Assembly: GCF_000819805.1 (NCBI RefSeq)
Contig: NZ_CDCE01000010.1
Location: 19,246-83,245, forward strand
Source: Aeromonas diversa CDC 2478-85
Lineage (GTDB): Bacteria; Pseudomonadota; Gammaproteobacteria; Enterobacterales; Aeromonadaceae
Direction of reading: 5' to 3'
Length of the DNA: 64,000 bases
In this document: positions 47,806 to 55,678 of the stretch, one piece after another
Position numbering within the stretch: the stretch's first letter is position 1
Layout of the letters: the number at the start of each line of letters is the position of its first letter
Notes under the pieces: model-generated
What the model was told of the DNA's origin: nothing
Databases searched by the model: none
Seen by the model: only the letters and a program-made list of their open reading frames with translations
Program-made: the position numbers and the translations under genes

Positions 47806-48402
47806 CTACTCGGCAGACACCGTTATCTCCTGGCACTGGCTATCCGGTTGGCCATAGCGCTCCAGCAGGGCTTCTTTACCCTTGGTCCAGAGCGAGAGGT
47901 TTTGCCCCTCGTACTTGGCGCCGCTGGCGGTGCGCACGTTGAAGGCGAGCAACTGCTGGGGGGCGGCCCCTTTGTCGCTCAGGTTGATGACGGCAGCGCT
48001 CTGGGCCGTCTCGTTGTAGAAGTAGACGGTGAGTCGGGTGTCGCCGCAGCGATAGCCGACGGGGGCGGGCACCATCACCTGGCCACCCTTGATCTGCAGC
48101 GCTGCGATGCGGGTGAGGTAGTTTTGCTCGACGCAGGCGCGCACATCGCTCCCCTTCCAGCACTCGTTGCGCCCCTTGATCCAGCCGCGCTGCATCGCCT
48201 TCTCCTGTTTTTTCTCCTCGTCACTCATCCCCTTGATGGCCTTGGGCCAGAGGGCGCTGAGCTGGTTGTCGAGGCGGGCGAGGGCGGCATCCTTGCAGAT
48301 GAGCTGCTCCACCTCGCCGCTCGCCTTGGCGCAGTCGAAGGAGGGGGCGGCCAGGGCCGTGAAGGGGAGGGGCAGCAGCAGGGCGATGAGGGGACATTTC
48401 AT
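47806..48402 (-). CDS. Exported LprI-like / MliC-like lysozyme-inhibitor fusion
   Basis: 198 residues from ATG 48402. The signal ends ...TALAA/P. Residues ~22-100 carry FDCAKASGEVEQLICKDAALARLDNQL, the DUF1311/LprI signature with paired Cys. Residues ~115-195 carry YRCGDTRLTVYFYNE and ASGAKYEGQNLSLWTKGKEALLE, the MliC (C-type lysozyme inhibitor) domain. Both halves belong to families linked to lysozyme inhibition, so a periplasmic or surface defence against host lysozyme is likely. Confidence 0.82.
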   Translation of the reverse strand: MKCPLIALLLPLPFTALAAPSFDCAKASGEVEQLICKDAALARLDNQLSALWPKAIKGMSDEEKKQEKAMQRGWIKGRNECWKGSDVRACVEQNYLTRIAALQIKGGQVMVPAPVGYRCGDTRLTVYFYNETAQSAAVINLSDKGAAPQQLLAFNVRTASGAKYEGQNLSLWTKGKEALLERYGQPDSQCQEITVSAE

Positions 48403-48558
48403 AACAGAGGCTCCATCGGATTGGTGGCATAAGGCTACTCCAATCCGCACCATCTTGGCAGCGCCTGCACCGGGCACTGCGAAGCGGGCTGTCGGGCCCA
48501 GGTGGTGCATCCCGGCCAGATGACAGAGATAACAGCACACTCAGAGCGGCCCTGCGTC

Positions 48559-48921
48559 TCAGGCGGCTGCCAGGGTATGGCGGCAGCGCCAGGCCTTTTC
48601 ATGGAAGAAGAAGATCAGGGTGTTGACCGAAGGCTCGACCAGGGCCATGAGACCGCCGGTCAGCAGCTCACCGCTCAAGAGCCAGGCCACGGTGAAGGCG
48701 ACCGAGAAGTGCACCAGGGCAAAGCTGGCCGTCTTGGCCTGCAGGCTGTGCTCGGGCCTGAACCACTGCCACCCCTTGTCGTGCAGGTAGAAGGCCACCG
48801 TGTTGACCATGGGCTCGATCAGGGCGATCAGGCTGGCGATCAGCAGCTCGCCCGTCAGCAGCCAGGCCAGGGTAAAGGCGACGGTAAAGTGCAGTCCGGC
48901 GAAGCTGATGGTCTTTTTCAT
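48559..48921 (-). CDS. DUF2061 protein with two tandem domains
   Basis: 120 residues from ATG 48921 (GAGGGAGAGACC before it). Two repeats of about 50 residues each read K-T-x-SFA-x-x-HF(T/S)VAFT-x-AWLL(T/S)GELL, then AL(I/V)EP-x-VNT-x-x-F, then H-(D/E)-K. Each holds two membrane segments. DUF2061 is an uncharacterised membrane family; the tandem form is probably a gene-internal duplication. Confidence 0.85.
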   Translation of the reverse strand: MKKTISFAGLHFTVAFTLAWLLTGELLIASLIALIEPMVNTVAFYLHDKGWQWFRPEHSLQAKTASFALVHFSVAFTVAWLLSGELLTGGLMALVEPSVNTLIFFFHEKAWRCRHTLAAA

Positions 48922-49557
48922 GATGGTCTCTCCCTCTTTGCTTGCTAGGCAGTATCCACCAATCAGTTCGCAAATGATATCTATTATCATCTATTGGCTC
49001 GTTCGGTCTTGCCTATCGATGGCCCCGTATCGCAGAGGTGGGGTCAAGGGATGCATCTGTGCTCGGGGCAAGGCGCTCCTATCGATATCAATGCCAACCT
49101 GCCGCGGTGAGGGACTCGGTTCATGGGGATGTTATCGGTGCGGGAATGAGGTGGGGCGGGAATGCCACTACGCGGGGGAGCCTGCCCTTTAGGGGGAGAG
49201 CTGCCGAGCTTTAGACCTGCGACGAGTCCTTGACTGCGGCTGCGCCATCATCCCTGACGGCGCGACTGACCTTGCTCCTTCCCCTCGGCGGATTGGAGGG
49301 GGGTGACAATACCGTGCGTGACCGGGGCGGCAGAGCGCCGAGCTGTTGGCTGCTACACGGCGCTCAGAACACGGCGCTCAGAACGGTGGGTGTCCCAACA
49401 TTCGCCTTGGTGTCCCGGAATCGGTCCAAGACCGTGCCCGTCAGTGATTGAGGGGGCGCTCGCCGATCTGTTGGCCGCTACGCGGTGCTCAGAACGCTGG
49501 GTGTCCCATTTGATTGACGAACCGATAAGCCCCTTCGGTATCACGGCGCTATTCCAG
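48922..49557. other. Non-coding stretch with repeat fragments
   Basis: About 640 bases. 49270-49320 matches the border of R1 and R2 (TCGGCGGATT..GACAATACCGTG). ACGGCGCTCAGAAC occurs twice in tandem at 49357-49384, and the TTGGCCGCTACGCGG..GGGTGTCCC motif recurs at 49465-49508, as in 42390 and 45860. No gene supported; the upstream part of the transposase frame (49303-49557) is not transposase-like. Confidence 0.55.
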
Positions 49558-50139
49558 GGCCCGGTAGCTCACCTGGTCATTGATGCCACCGGCCTCAAGG
49601 TCTATGGCGAAGGCGAATGGAAAATTCGCAAACACGGCAAGGAGAAGCGACGAGTGTGGCGCAAGCTCCACCTGGCGGTGGATGCCACAACCCATGCGGT
49701 CATCGCTGCCGAAGTCAGCCTGGAGACGGTGGCGGATAACGAGGTGTTACCGACGTTGCTCAACCCCTTACGACGCAAGATAAAACAGGTCAGCGCCGAT
49801 GGCGCGTATGACACCAAGGCCTGTCATGCGCTACTGAAGAAGAAGGGGGCGAAAGCCACCATACCGCCGAGAAAAAACGCGGCGCTGTGGGAGGAGGGGC
49901 ATCCCCGCAACGAAGCGGTGACGGCGCTCAAGGCCGATGAACTGGAGCAATGGAAGAAAGACTCCGGCTATCACCAGCGCTCGATAGCCGAGACCGCCAT
50001 GTACCGGTTCAAGCAACTCATCGGGCCAAAGCTGAGCCTGCGGAACTACAACGCCCAAGTGGGCGAAATCCTGGCTGGCGTGAAGGTGATGAACAAGCTG
50101 ATAGGGCTTGGTATGCCTGTTCGCCAGCCAGTGAATTGA
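49558..50139 (+). pseudogene. IS5-family (IS903-type) transposase, 5'-truncated
   Basis: About 193 residues remain of a ~305-residue protein. All three catalytic residues are present: Asp in HLVIDATGLKVYGEG, Asp in SADGAYDTKA and Glu in RSIAETAMYRFKQLIG. The N-terminal third is missing and the frame is fused to repeat sequence, where 49514-49540 resembles 51618-51645 in reverse. The right terminal inverted repeat is at 50178-50195. The left end is absent, so it cannot move by itself. Confidence 0.85.
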
Positions 50140-50177
50140 GTGGTATCAACGGGTTGGGGAACGGCCATCCAGCGACG

Positions 50178-50195
50178 GATTTGATCAACAACGCC
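50178..50195 (+). mobile_element. Right terminal inverted repeat of the IS903-type element
   Basis: GATTTGATCAACAACGCC, in reverse GGCGTTGTTGATCAAATC, closely resembles the 18-base IS903 end GGCTTTGTTGAATAAATC. It lies 38 bases after the transposase stop and marks the exact edge of the insertion. Confidence 0.82.
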
Positions 50196-50267
50196 CCTTA
50201 AACACCAAACGCAACGCATGGTAAAAATGCCAAGCGTTGCGAATCACTCTTAAACAGATTGTTAAGT
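50196..50267 (-). repeat. attC-like recombination site 4 (VCR type, cut by the IS)
   Basis: On the minus strand it begins ACTTAACAATCTGTTTAAG and continues GATTCGCAACGC, TGGCATTTTTAC, CGTTG and TTAAGG, in step with site 2 at 43966-44091. It stops at the IS end, so the second arm is lost. The first core ACTTAAC is the exact complement of the cassette start G^TTAAGT at 51099-51093. Confidence 0.82.
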
Positions 50268-51044
50268 GCCACTTTCAATCTGCAAAGCTTCAATCACTTC
50301 TTTATTGATTTCTTTTGGCTTTATTTGTTCACCTAATTCATAAGTAACTTTCAAGTAATCCAATAATTTTTGGTGATTCCCCTTTAAACTTGGATAGAGA
50401 GCAAACAAACGTTGAGCCCACTGATATTCTTGGAACCCAGAAGAATAATATGTATTAGGATTGTACCCTGAATAGTCATACTTCCAAGTATTGTTATAGT
50501 TTGCTATCGCTTGTTCCATATCTCCGGATATCAAATATGTAAGCATAAGACCATAAGAAGTGTTTGAGGATAGCTCAAGAAGATCTGCTTGTTTGTATAG
50601 CGATAGTGAAAGCTGAAAGTACTCTCTAGACTTCTCTACATCATTAGTGGATAAATAGATCCAACCAAAAGAGTTTGCCATGTTGTAATCCATGGGTAGT
50701 TTCGTACCGATGAGTTTTCTAATTGACTCAGTATGATGTTGATACTTGTATGGTTTATCTGAATTCGCTATCGAGGTGAGGTAAGGGGTAACAACAGCTG
50801 TTAACATTTCGCTAGTTACTTTGTCATCTAGCATAGTTTTTAATGATTTCTGATACTCAAAAATTGCGCCATCATTATCAATTGACTGTGCGATTAGCAG
50901 CTGTTGATAAGGCTCTAATTTCTCAGCTACAAACTCTTCAAACTTACTTTCGATAAACACATAGCCACCATACAATGAAGCAACAATAGTCAACACCGCC
51001 ACAGCTAAATTTGTAACCTTAGTTCCAAGGGATTCTTCCGCCAT
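50262..51044 (-). CDS. Membrane-anchored TPR-like protein of unknown function (cassette gene)
   Basis: 260 residues, low GC. One N-terminal membrane segment (about 11-31: VAVLTIVASLYGGYVF) is followed by a helical cytosolic or periplasmic part with TPR-like hairpins: NSFGWIYLSTNDVEKSREYFQLSLSLYKQ, GLMLTYLISGDMEQAIANYNN. GAGGATAAA precedes ATG 51044. The stop TAA is inside the attC core ACTTAAC. I do not recognise the family. The complete complementarity of start and core makes it the best-defined cassette here. Confidence 0.78.
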   Translation of the reverse strand: MAEESLGTKVTNLAVAVLTIVASLYGGYVFIESKFEEFVAEKLEPYQQLLIAQSIDNDGAIFEYQKSLKTMLDDKVTSEMLTAVVTPYLTSIANSDKPYKYQHHTESIRKLIGTKLPMDYNMANSFGWIYLSTNDVEKSREYFQLSLSLYKQADLLELSSNTSYGLMLTYLISGDMEQAIANYNNTWKYDYSGYNPNTYYSSGFQEYQWAQRLFALYPSLKGNHQKLLDYLKVTYELGEQIKPKEINKEVIEALQIESGT

Positions 51045-51098
51045 TTTATCCTCAAATTTTTAATCTATAATTGTAAAACTACTGCCACTGGCACTTAA

Positions 51099-51600
51099 CA
51101 GTGATTAGATGGAAGGCGGTACTAATCCGTTAGCAGAGAATTCCATCTAACTCCGTAACATTTCAATCGCCGCCAAGTAAAAATCATCATTAAATCATAA
51201 TGTTATCCGTTTGCTTCTTATGCTGGGTGTATTCGCGTGACTTCCTCTTTTTTCGCCACCATGACGGCTGTGTAAAAAAACAGTACATGGGTTGCTCATT
51301 GAAAGCGCCGCCAAACCACGCCAACGTGAACAGCTCAGAAATAAACATAAGGCCCGTCATCACCTTGGGTGGACCCAGTGGGCAGCTCTTGCTGATCCAT
51401 TCCATCCGGCAAGGCTACCGCCCCTGAATGACAGCCTCCAGTCTGCTGCTGTTAACCTGCGATGTTGCGTAGACCTGGCTCATGGGTGACTCCGGTGAGT
51501 CGGTTGCCAAACGGCTATGTTAGCGAGTGGAGCGGGGGAGGAAAGCAGGAGACGATGGTTTCCTGAGCAAGATCAATAAATTAATCAGCTTGAGTCGTGT
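51099..51600 (-). repeat. Repeat block C: att-like junction plus dispersed repeats
   Basis: 51099-51291 is the third copy of the att-like block, abutting G^TTAAGT. Here the A/T palindrome reads CTGTGTAAAAAAACAG, a full CTGT-N8-ACAG LexA-box form. 51292-51480 repeats parts of 44761-44925; 51501-51528 is a copy of the GTTGCCAAAC repeat. Nothing coding is supported. Confidence 0.72.
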
Positions 51601-51754
51601 TGGAGTAGATCAGCAATACCGAAGGGGCTAATCAGTTCGTCGTTCCAGTTATCAGCAAGAGCATCAGGGCGGCAGGGTATTGGCTCCCCCTTCAATCCGC
51701 CGAGGTGAGGGTGCAAGGCCAGGGACGATCAGTGGCTACATCAATGCATCCCGT

Positions 51755-52250
51755 ATCGGTAAGAGTATCCGTGGGGCACGGTATTGGTTCCCCCTCTGAT
51801 TCGCCGAGGTGAGGCCATCAGGCCAGGTCGCGAGACAGGGATGTCGAGCGAGAGGCGGCGGTCCAAGGATGGACCGTCGGCGCGTGCCGTCGGCCTGATG
51901 GCTGAGGCGAGGGAACTCGACGAAGGAGAGCGAATCGGCGGGGTTGGCCTTTCTTTTGGTGACTTTTCTTTGGCCACGCAAAGAAAAGTCACTCGCCACA
52001 GCCCGCAGGGCGGGCGAAACCCCGCATAGCGGCAATCCCGCTGGGATTGTGATGCTTGCCATAGGCAAGGAGCTTGGCCGAGTTCCTCCAAGTGGGCGGG
52101 CGAAACCCCTTCGAGGAGGAACTCCTCGCGTCCTATGCGGCGCAGCCGCATCAGAGGGCTAGGCATAGGCAAGGAGCTTGGCCGAGCGCCCCCTGCGTGC
52201 GGTGCAGCCGCATCAAAGGGCTGTCCATAGGCCAGGAGCTTGGCCCGAGC
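51755..52250 (-). repeat. Dispersed repeat R2 (right border of the accessory island, inverted to R1)
   Basis: Reads in reverse as R1, with the same order of landmarks: AATCCC/GGGATT hairpin, CGGGCGAAACCCC, the 34-base palindrome at 51959-51992, TCGCTCTCCTTCGTCGAG, CTCGACATCCCTGTCTCG, CGGCGAATCAGAGGGGG. It carries an extra module GAGGAGTTCCTCCTCGA that R3 shares but R1 lacks. A shorter copy of its outer motif is at 51680-51715. Confidence 0.85.
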
Positions 52251-52253
52251 GCC

Positions 52254-53108
52254 TCACTCCTCCCGGCGACTCAGCCACTCGACCCGGTACCGGGCGCCGG
52301 CGCCCTGGGCCAGCCTGGCGCACAGGGGGTTGAGGAAGGACTCGATCTGCTCGTCCAGCATCCAGGGGGGGCTGACGATCACCATGCCGGAGCCGTTCAT
52401 GCCCCAGTCCGGGGTCTGACCGGCCACTTCCAGCTCGGCCACCAGCACGTCGCCAAAGCCTGCCTTGGCGATGGCGCTGAGCATGTCGCGGGAGCGATCC
52501 GCCTCGCGCCCGAGGATCGGATACCAGACGGCGTAGATGCCGGTGGCCCAGCGCTTCTGCGCCTTTTTCAGGGTGTCGACCACCCGGACGTAGTCCTCTT
52601 TCAGCTCATAGGGGGGATCGATCAGCACCAGGCCGCGGCGCGGGGTCGGCGGCAGCAGCCCCACCAGCCCCTCGAAGCCGTCCCTGTGGTGCACTGTGAC
52701 CCGCTCGTCCCCTTCCATGTTGCCGCGCAGGGACTCCACCTCGTTGTTGTGCAGCTCCATCAGCACCACCCTGTCCTGCTCGCGGGTGAGGCGGCGCGAC
52801 AGCTCGGGGGAGCCCGGGTAGTAGGTGAGGGTGCCGTCATCGTTCATGGCGCGCACCGCCCCCAGGTACTCCTCAATGCTCGCCCAGCTCTGTTGCTCGC
52901 CCCACAGGCGGCCGATGCCGTCGGCATACTCGGCCTTTTTTTGGGCCCATTCGCCGCGCAGATCGTAGAGACCGCCGCCGGCGTGGGTGTCGAGCACGAT
53001 AAAGGGTTTCTCTTTTTTCTTCAGGCTCGCCAGGATCAGGGCCTGCACGGCGTGTTTGAGGACGTCGGCGTGGTTACCGGCGTGAAAGGCGTGGCGATAG
53101 CTCAGCAT
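52254..53108 (-). CDS. rlmJ: 23S rRNA (adenine-2030-N6)-methyltransferase RlmJ
   Basis: 284 residues (E. coli 280). The family N-terminus MLSYRHAFHAGNHADVLKH, the SAM site VLDTHAGGGLYDL and the catalytic DPPY-type motif LIDPPYELKEDY are all present. It methylates A2030 of 23S rRNA. Its stop codon lies four bases from repeat R2, so it has little 3' untranslated region of its own and the island begins here. Confidence 0.95.
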   Translation of the reverse strand: MLSYRHAFHAGNHADVLKHAVQALILASLKKKEKPFIVLDTHAGGGLYDLRGEWAQKKAEYADGIGRLWGEQQSWASIEEYLGAVRAMNDDGTLTYYPGSPELSRRLTREQDRVVLMELHNNEVESLRGNMEGDERVTVHHRDGFEGLVGLLPPTPRRGLVLIDPPYELKEDYVRVVDTLKKAQKRWATGIYAVWYPILGREADRSRDMLSAIAKAGFGDVLVAELEVAGQTPDWGMNGSGMVIVSPPWMLDEQIESFLNPLCARLAQGAGARYRVEWLSRREE

Positions 53109-53155
53109 GGGCTCTCTCTATAAAACGGGTACCTGTGCCAGGGGCACTGAGGTGC

Positions 53156-53617
53156 TTAATGGGGCGGGCGTAAGTGCCCGGGCCGGGTCGCGCCGAACTC
53201 GGCGAGCCGGGGGCCAAGGCCCAGGGTCATCAGATAGTGGCAAAGGGCGGCGCCGATGGCGAGTTGGCCCGCCGGGGCCTGGCTGGCGGCGGCCAACAGG
53301 CGCGTCTGCTGCTCGCGCTCCAGGGCCAGCTCGTGGTCCAGCAGGGCCCGGTAATCGCATTCGGCAAGCTGCGCCTTGAGGCGCCGGCGCAGGGCGCGAA
53401 ATTCGCCGAGCACGGCCTCGAGGGGGGCGATGGCCGCCTCGAGAACATCCAGGGGCGGCGCCGCCTCACCCGCCTCGTCACACCAGGCGAGCAGCAGGGC
53501 CAGGTTGACGCTGCCGCCGGCCTGTTGCAGCGCCAGCCAGCTGGAGGGGGCGCGGCTATAACGCTCGGCCGCCCAGCTCCAGAAGGCCTGCGCCGTGGGC
53601 CAGTTACTCGGCGGCAA
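53156..53617 (-). CDS. TIGR02444 family protein
   Basis: 153 residues. AFWSWAAERYSRAPSSWLALQQAGGSVNLALLLAWCDEAG is the TIGR02444 N-terminal signature; the rest is helical and Ala/Leu/Glu-rich. It starts from TTG 53617, inside the last codons of yheS, a 14-base overlap that implies translational coupling. Function unknown; the linkage with yheS is common in gammaproteobacteria. Confidence 0.8.
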   Translation of the reverse strand: MPPSNWPTAQAFWSWAAERYSRAPSSWLALQQAGGSVNLALLLAWCDEAGEAAPPLDVLEAAIAPLEAVLGEFRALRRRLKAQLAECDYRALLDHELALEREQQTRLLAAASQAPAGQLAIGAALCHYLMTLGLGPRLAEFGATRPGHLRPPH

Positions 53618-55517
53618 AGGCCTGCTCCATGGTCTCGAGCTCTTCCGAGAGGCTCATCCACTCGAGCTCGACCCCTTCCAGCTCTTCTTTGAGCGGCCCC
53701 TGGGATTTAAGCAGCGCCGAGAGTCTGCCCTTGGCGCTCTCTTCATAGATGGCCGGGTCGGCCAGCTGGCTCTCTATCTCCCCCAGCTTGCCTTGCAGCT
53801 TCTCCATGCTCGCCTCGAGCTTCTCGAGTTTCTGGCGCAGCGGCCGGGTCGCTTGCCGGAACTCCGCCTCGCGGCGCTTCTGATCCTTGCGGGCCACGGC
53901 CGAGTTGGCCGCGGCCGGGGCATCGGCGGGCTTGGCGCTCGCCTCTTTATCCTGATCGCCGAGCCACTTGTGGTAGTCGTCGAGATCCCCGTCGAAGGCC
54001 TCGACCCGGCCGCCGTGGACCAGGTAGAAGTCGTCGGTGGTGGTGCGCAGCAGGTGACGGTCGTGCGAGACCACCACCATGGCCCCCTCGAAGCCTTGCA
54101 GGGCCAGGGTCAGGGCGTGGCGCATCTCGAGATCCAGGTGGTTGGTCGGCTCATCGAGCAGCAGCAGGTTGGGGCGCTGCCAGGTGATGAGGGCCAGCAC
54201 CAGACGCGCCTTCTCGCCGCCCGAGAAGGGGGCCACCTTGTCGAGCGCCTTGTCGCCGTGAAAACCGAAGCTGCCCAGGTAGTTGCGCAGCTCCTGCTCG
54301 GGCTTGTCCGGCGCCAGACGCACCAGGTGATCGAGGGGGGAGTCGTCCAGGCGCAGTGTCTCGAGCTGGTGCTGGGCGAAGTAGCCGATGCTCACCCCGG
54401 CGCTCACCTCGAGCTTGCCCGACAGCGGCGCGTTGGAGCCCGCCAGCATCTTGATGAAGGTGGACTTGCCCGCCCCGTTGCGACCCAAGAGGCCGATGCG
54501 CGAACCCGGCACCAGGTTGAGCTTGATCTTCTCCAGGATCACCTTGTCGCCGTAGCCGGCGCTCAAGTTTTCCATGGCGATAAGCGGAGTCGGCAGGGCG
54601 GCAGGATCGCGAAACTCGAAGCTGAACTCGGAGTCGGCGTGGGCGGGCAGGATCTTCTCCATCCGCTCCATGGCTTTCAAGCGGCTCTGGGCCTGGCGCG
54701 CCTTGGAGGCCTTGTAGCGGAATCTGTCCACGTAAGATTGCATGTGGGCAATCTCGCGCTGCTGCTTTTCGAACATGGACTGCTGCTGGGCCAAGTGCTC
54801 GGCCCGTTGCAGTTCGAAGTCGGAGTAGCCGCCAGTGTATTCGTTGAGCTTGCCGTTCTCGATATGGATGATGCGCCCCACCACGGCATCGAGGAAGTCC
54901 CGGTCGTGAGAGATGAGGATCAGGGTGCCCTGATAGCTTTTGAGCCACTTCTCCAGCCAGATGACGGCGTCGAGATCCAGGTGGTTGGTCGGTTCATCGA
55001 GCAGCAGCAGATCGGAGCGGCACAACAGGGCCTGGGCCAGGTTGAGGCGCATGCGCCAGCCCCCGGAGAAGCTGCGCACCGGTGAGGCGAGTTGTTCGTC
55101 GCCAAAGCCAAGGCCGTGCAACAGTTCGGCGGCGCGGGCGCGGATGCTCCAGGCGCCTATGGTGTCGAGCTTGCCGTGCAGGTCAGCCACCAGCATGCCG
55201 TCGTCGGCGGCCTCGGCCGCCTTGAGCCTGGCCTCCAGGGCGCGGTACTCCTTGTCCCCGTCGATGACGTAGTCGAGGGCCGAGCAGTCGAGCGCCGGGG
55301 TCTCCTGGGCGACGCCGGCGATCTGCCAGCCACTCGGCACGCTGCACGAGCCGGCGTCCAGGGTCAGTTCGCCACGGATCAGGGCGAAGAAGGTGGATTT
55401 GCCACACCCGTTCTTGCCCACCAGGCCGACCTTGTGGCCGGGGTGGATGGTGGCGCTGGCGCCATCGAGCAGCTTGCGGGCGCCGCGGATCAGTTCGACT
55501 TCACTGGCAACTATCAT
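53604..55517 (-). CDS. yheS: ABC-F ATPase YheS
   Basis: 637 residues, the E. coli length. Two ABC cassettes: Walker A GLVGKNGCGKST and GLLGRNGAGKST, signatures FSGGWRMRL and FSGGEKARL, Walker B LLLLDEPTNHLD twice. The linker between them is the ABC-F P-site tRNA-interaction segment, rich in Arg and Gln. No membrane segments. It acts on ribosomes, probably on stalled translation. ATG 55517 gives the family start MIVASEVELIRG. Confidence 0.95.
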   Translation of the reverse strand: MIVASEVELIRGARKLLDGASATIHPGHKVGLVGKNGCGKSTFFALIRGELTLDAGSCSVPSGWQIAGVAQETPALDCSALDYVIDGDKEYRALEARLKAAEAADDGMLVADLHGKLDTIGAWSIRARAAELLHGLGFGDEQLASPVRSFSGGWRMRLNLAQALLCRSDLLLLDEPTNHLDLDAVIWLEKWLKSYQGTLILISHDRDFLDAVVGRIIHIENGKLNEYTGGYSDFELQRAEHLAQQQSMFEKQQREIAHMQSYVDRFRYKASKARQAQSRLKAMERMEKILPAHADSEFSFEFRDPAALPTPLIAMENLSAGYGDKVILEKIKLNLVPGSRIGLLGRNGAGKSTFIKMLAGSNAPLSGKLEVSAGVSIGYFAQHQLETLRLDDSPLDHLVRLAPDKPEQELRNYLGSFGFHGDKALDKVAPFSGGEKARLVLALITWQRPNLLLLDEPTNHLDLEMRHALTLALQGFEGAMVVVSHDRHLLRTTTDDFYLVHGGRVEAFDGDLDDYHKWLGDQDKEASAKPADAPAAANSAVARKDQKRREAEFRQATRPLRQKLEKLEASMEKLQGKLGEIESQLADPAIYEESAKGRLSALLKSQGPLKEELEGVELEWMSLSEELETMEQAFAAE

Positions 55518-55678
55518 GGGGATTGGGTACCGGAAAGGGGTCGGAAAAAACGCGAGAATATTACGTGAAATGGCTCTGCTTTGCACTCTGGCCCACAATT
55601 ATGGGAGCCGGACCCGGGTTAGTCGCCTGCCGGCGGTCGTAGAATGGAACCCACAACAAGCACAAACAGGAAGCTTCT

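Noticed and set aside
49303..49557. Full-length transposase reading from 49303
   Set aside because: The first ~85 residues are encoded by dispersed repeats and do not resemble the IS5-family N-terminus.
44568..51291. CRISPR array, because of repeated hairpins
   Set aside because: The repeats are ~190 bp, only three, unevenly spaced, with genes between, and no cas gene is present.
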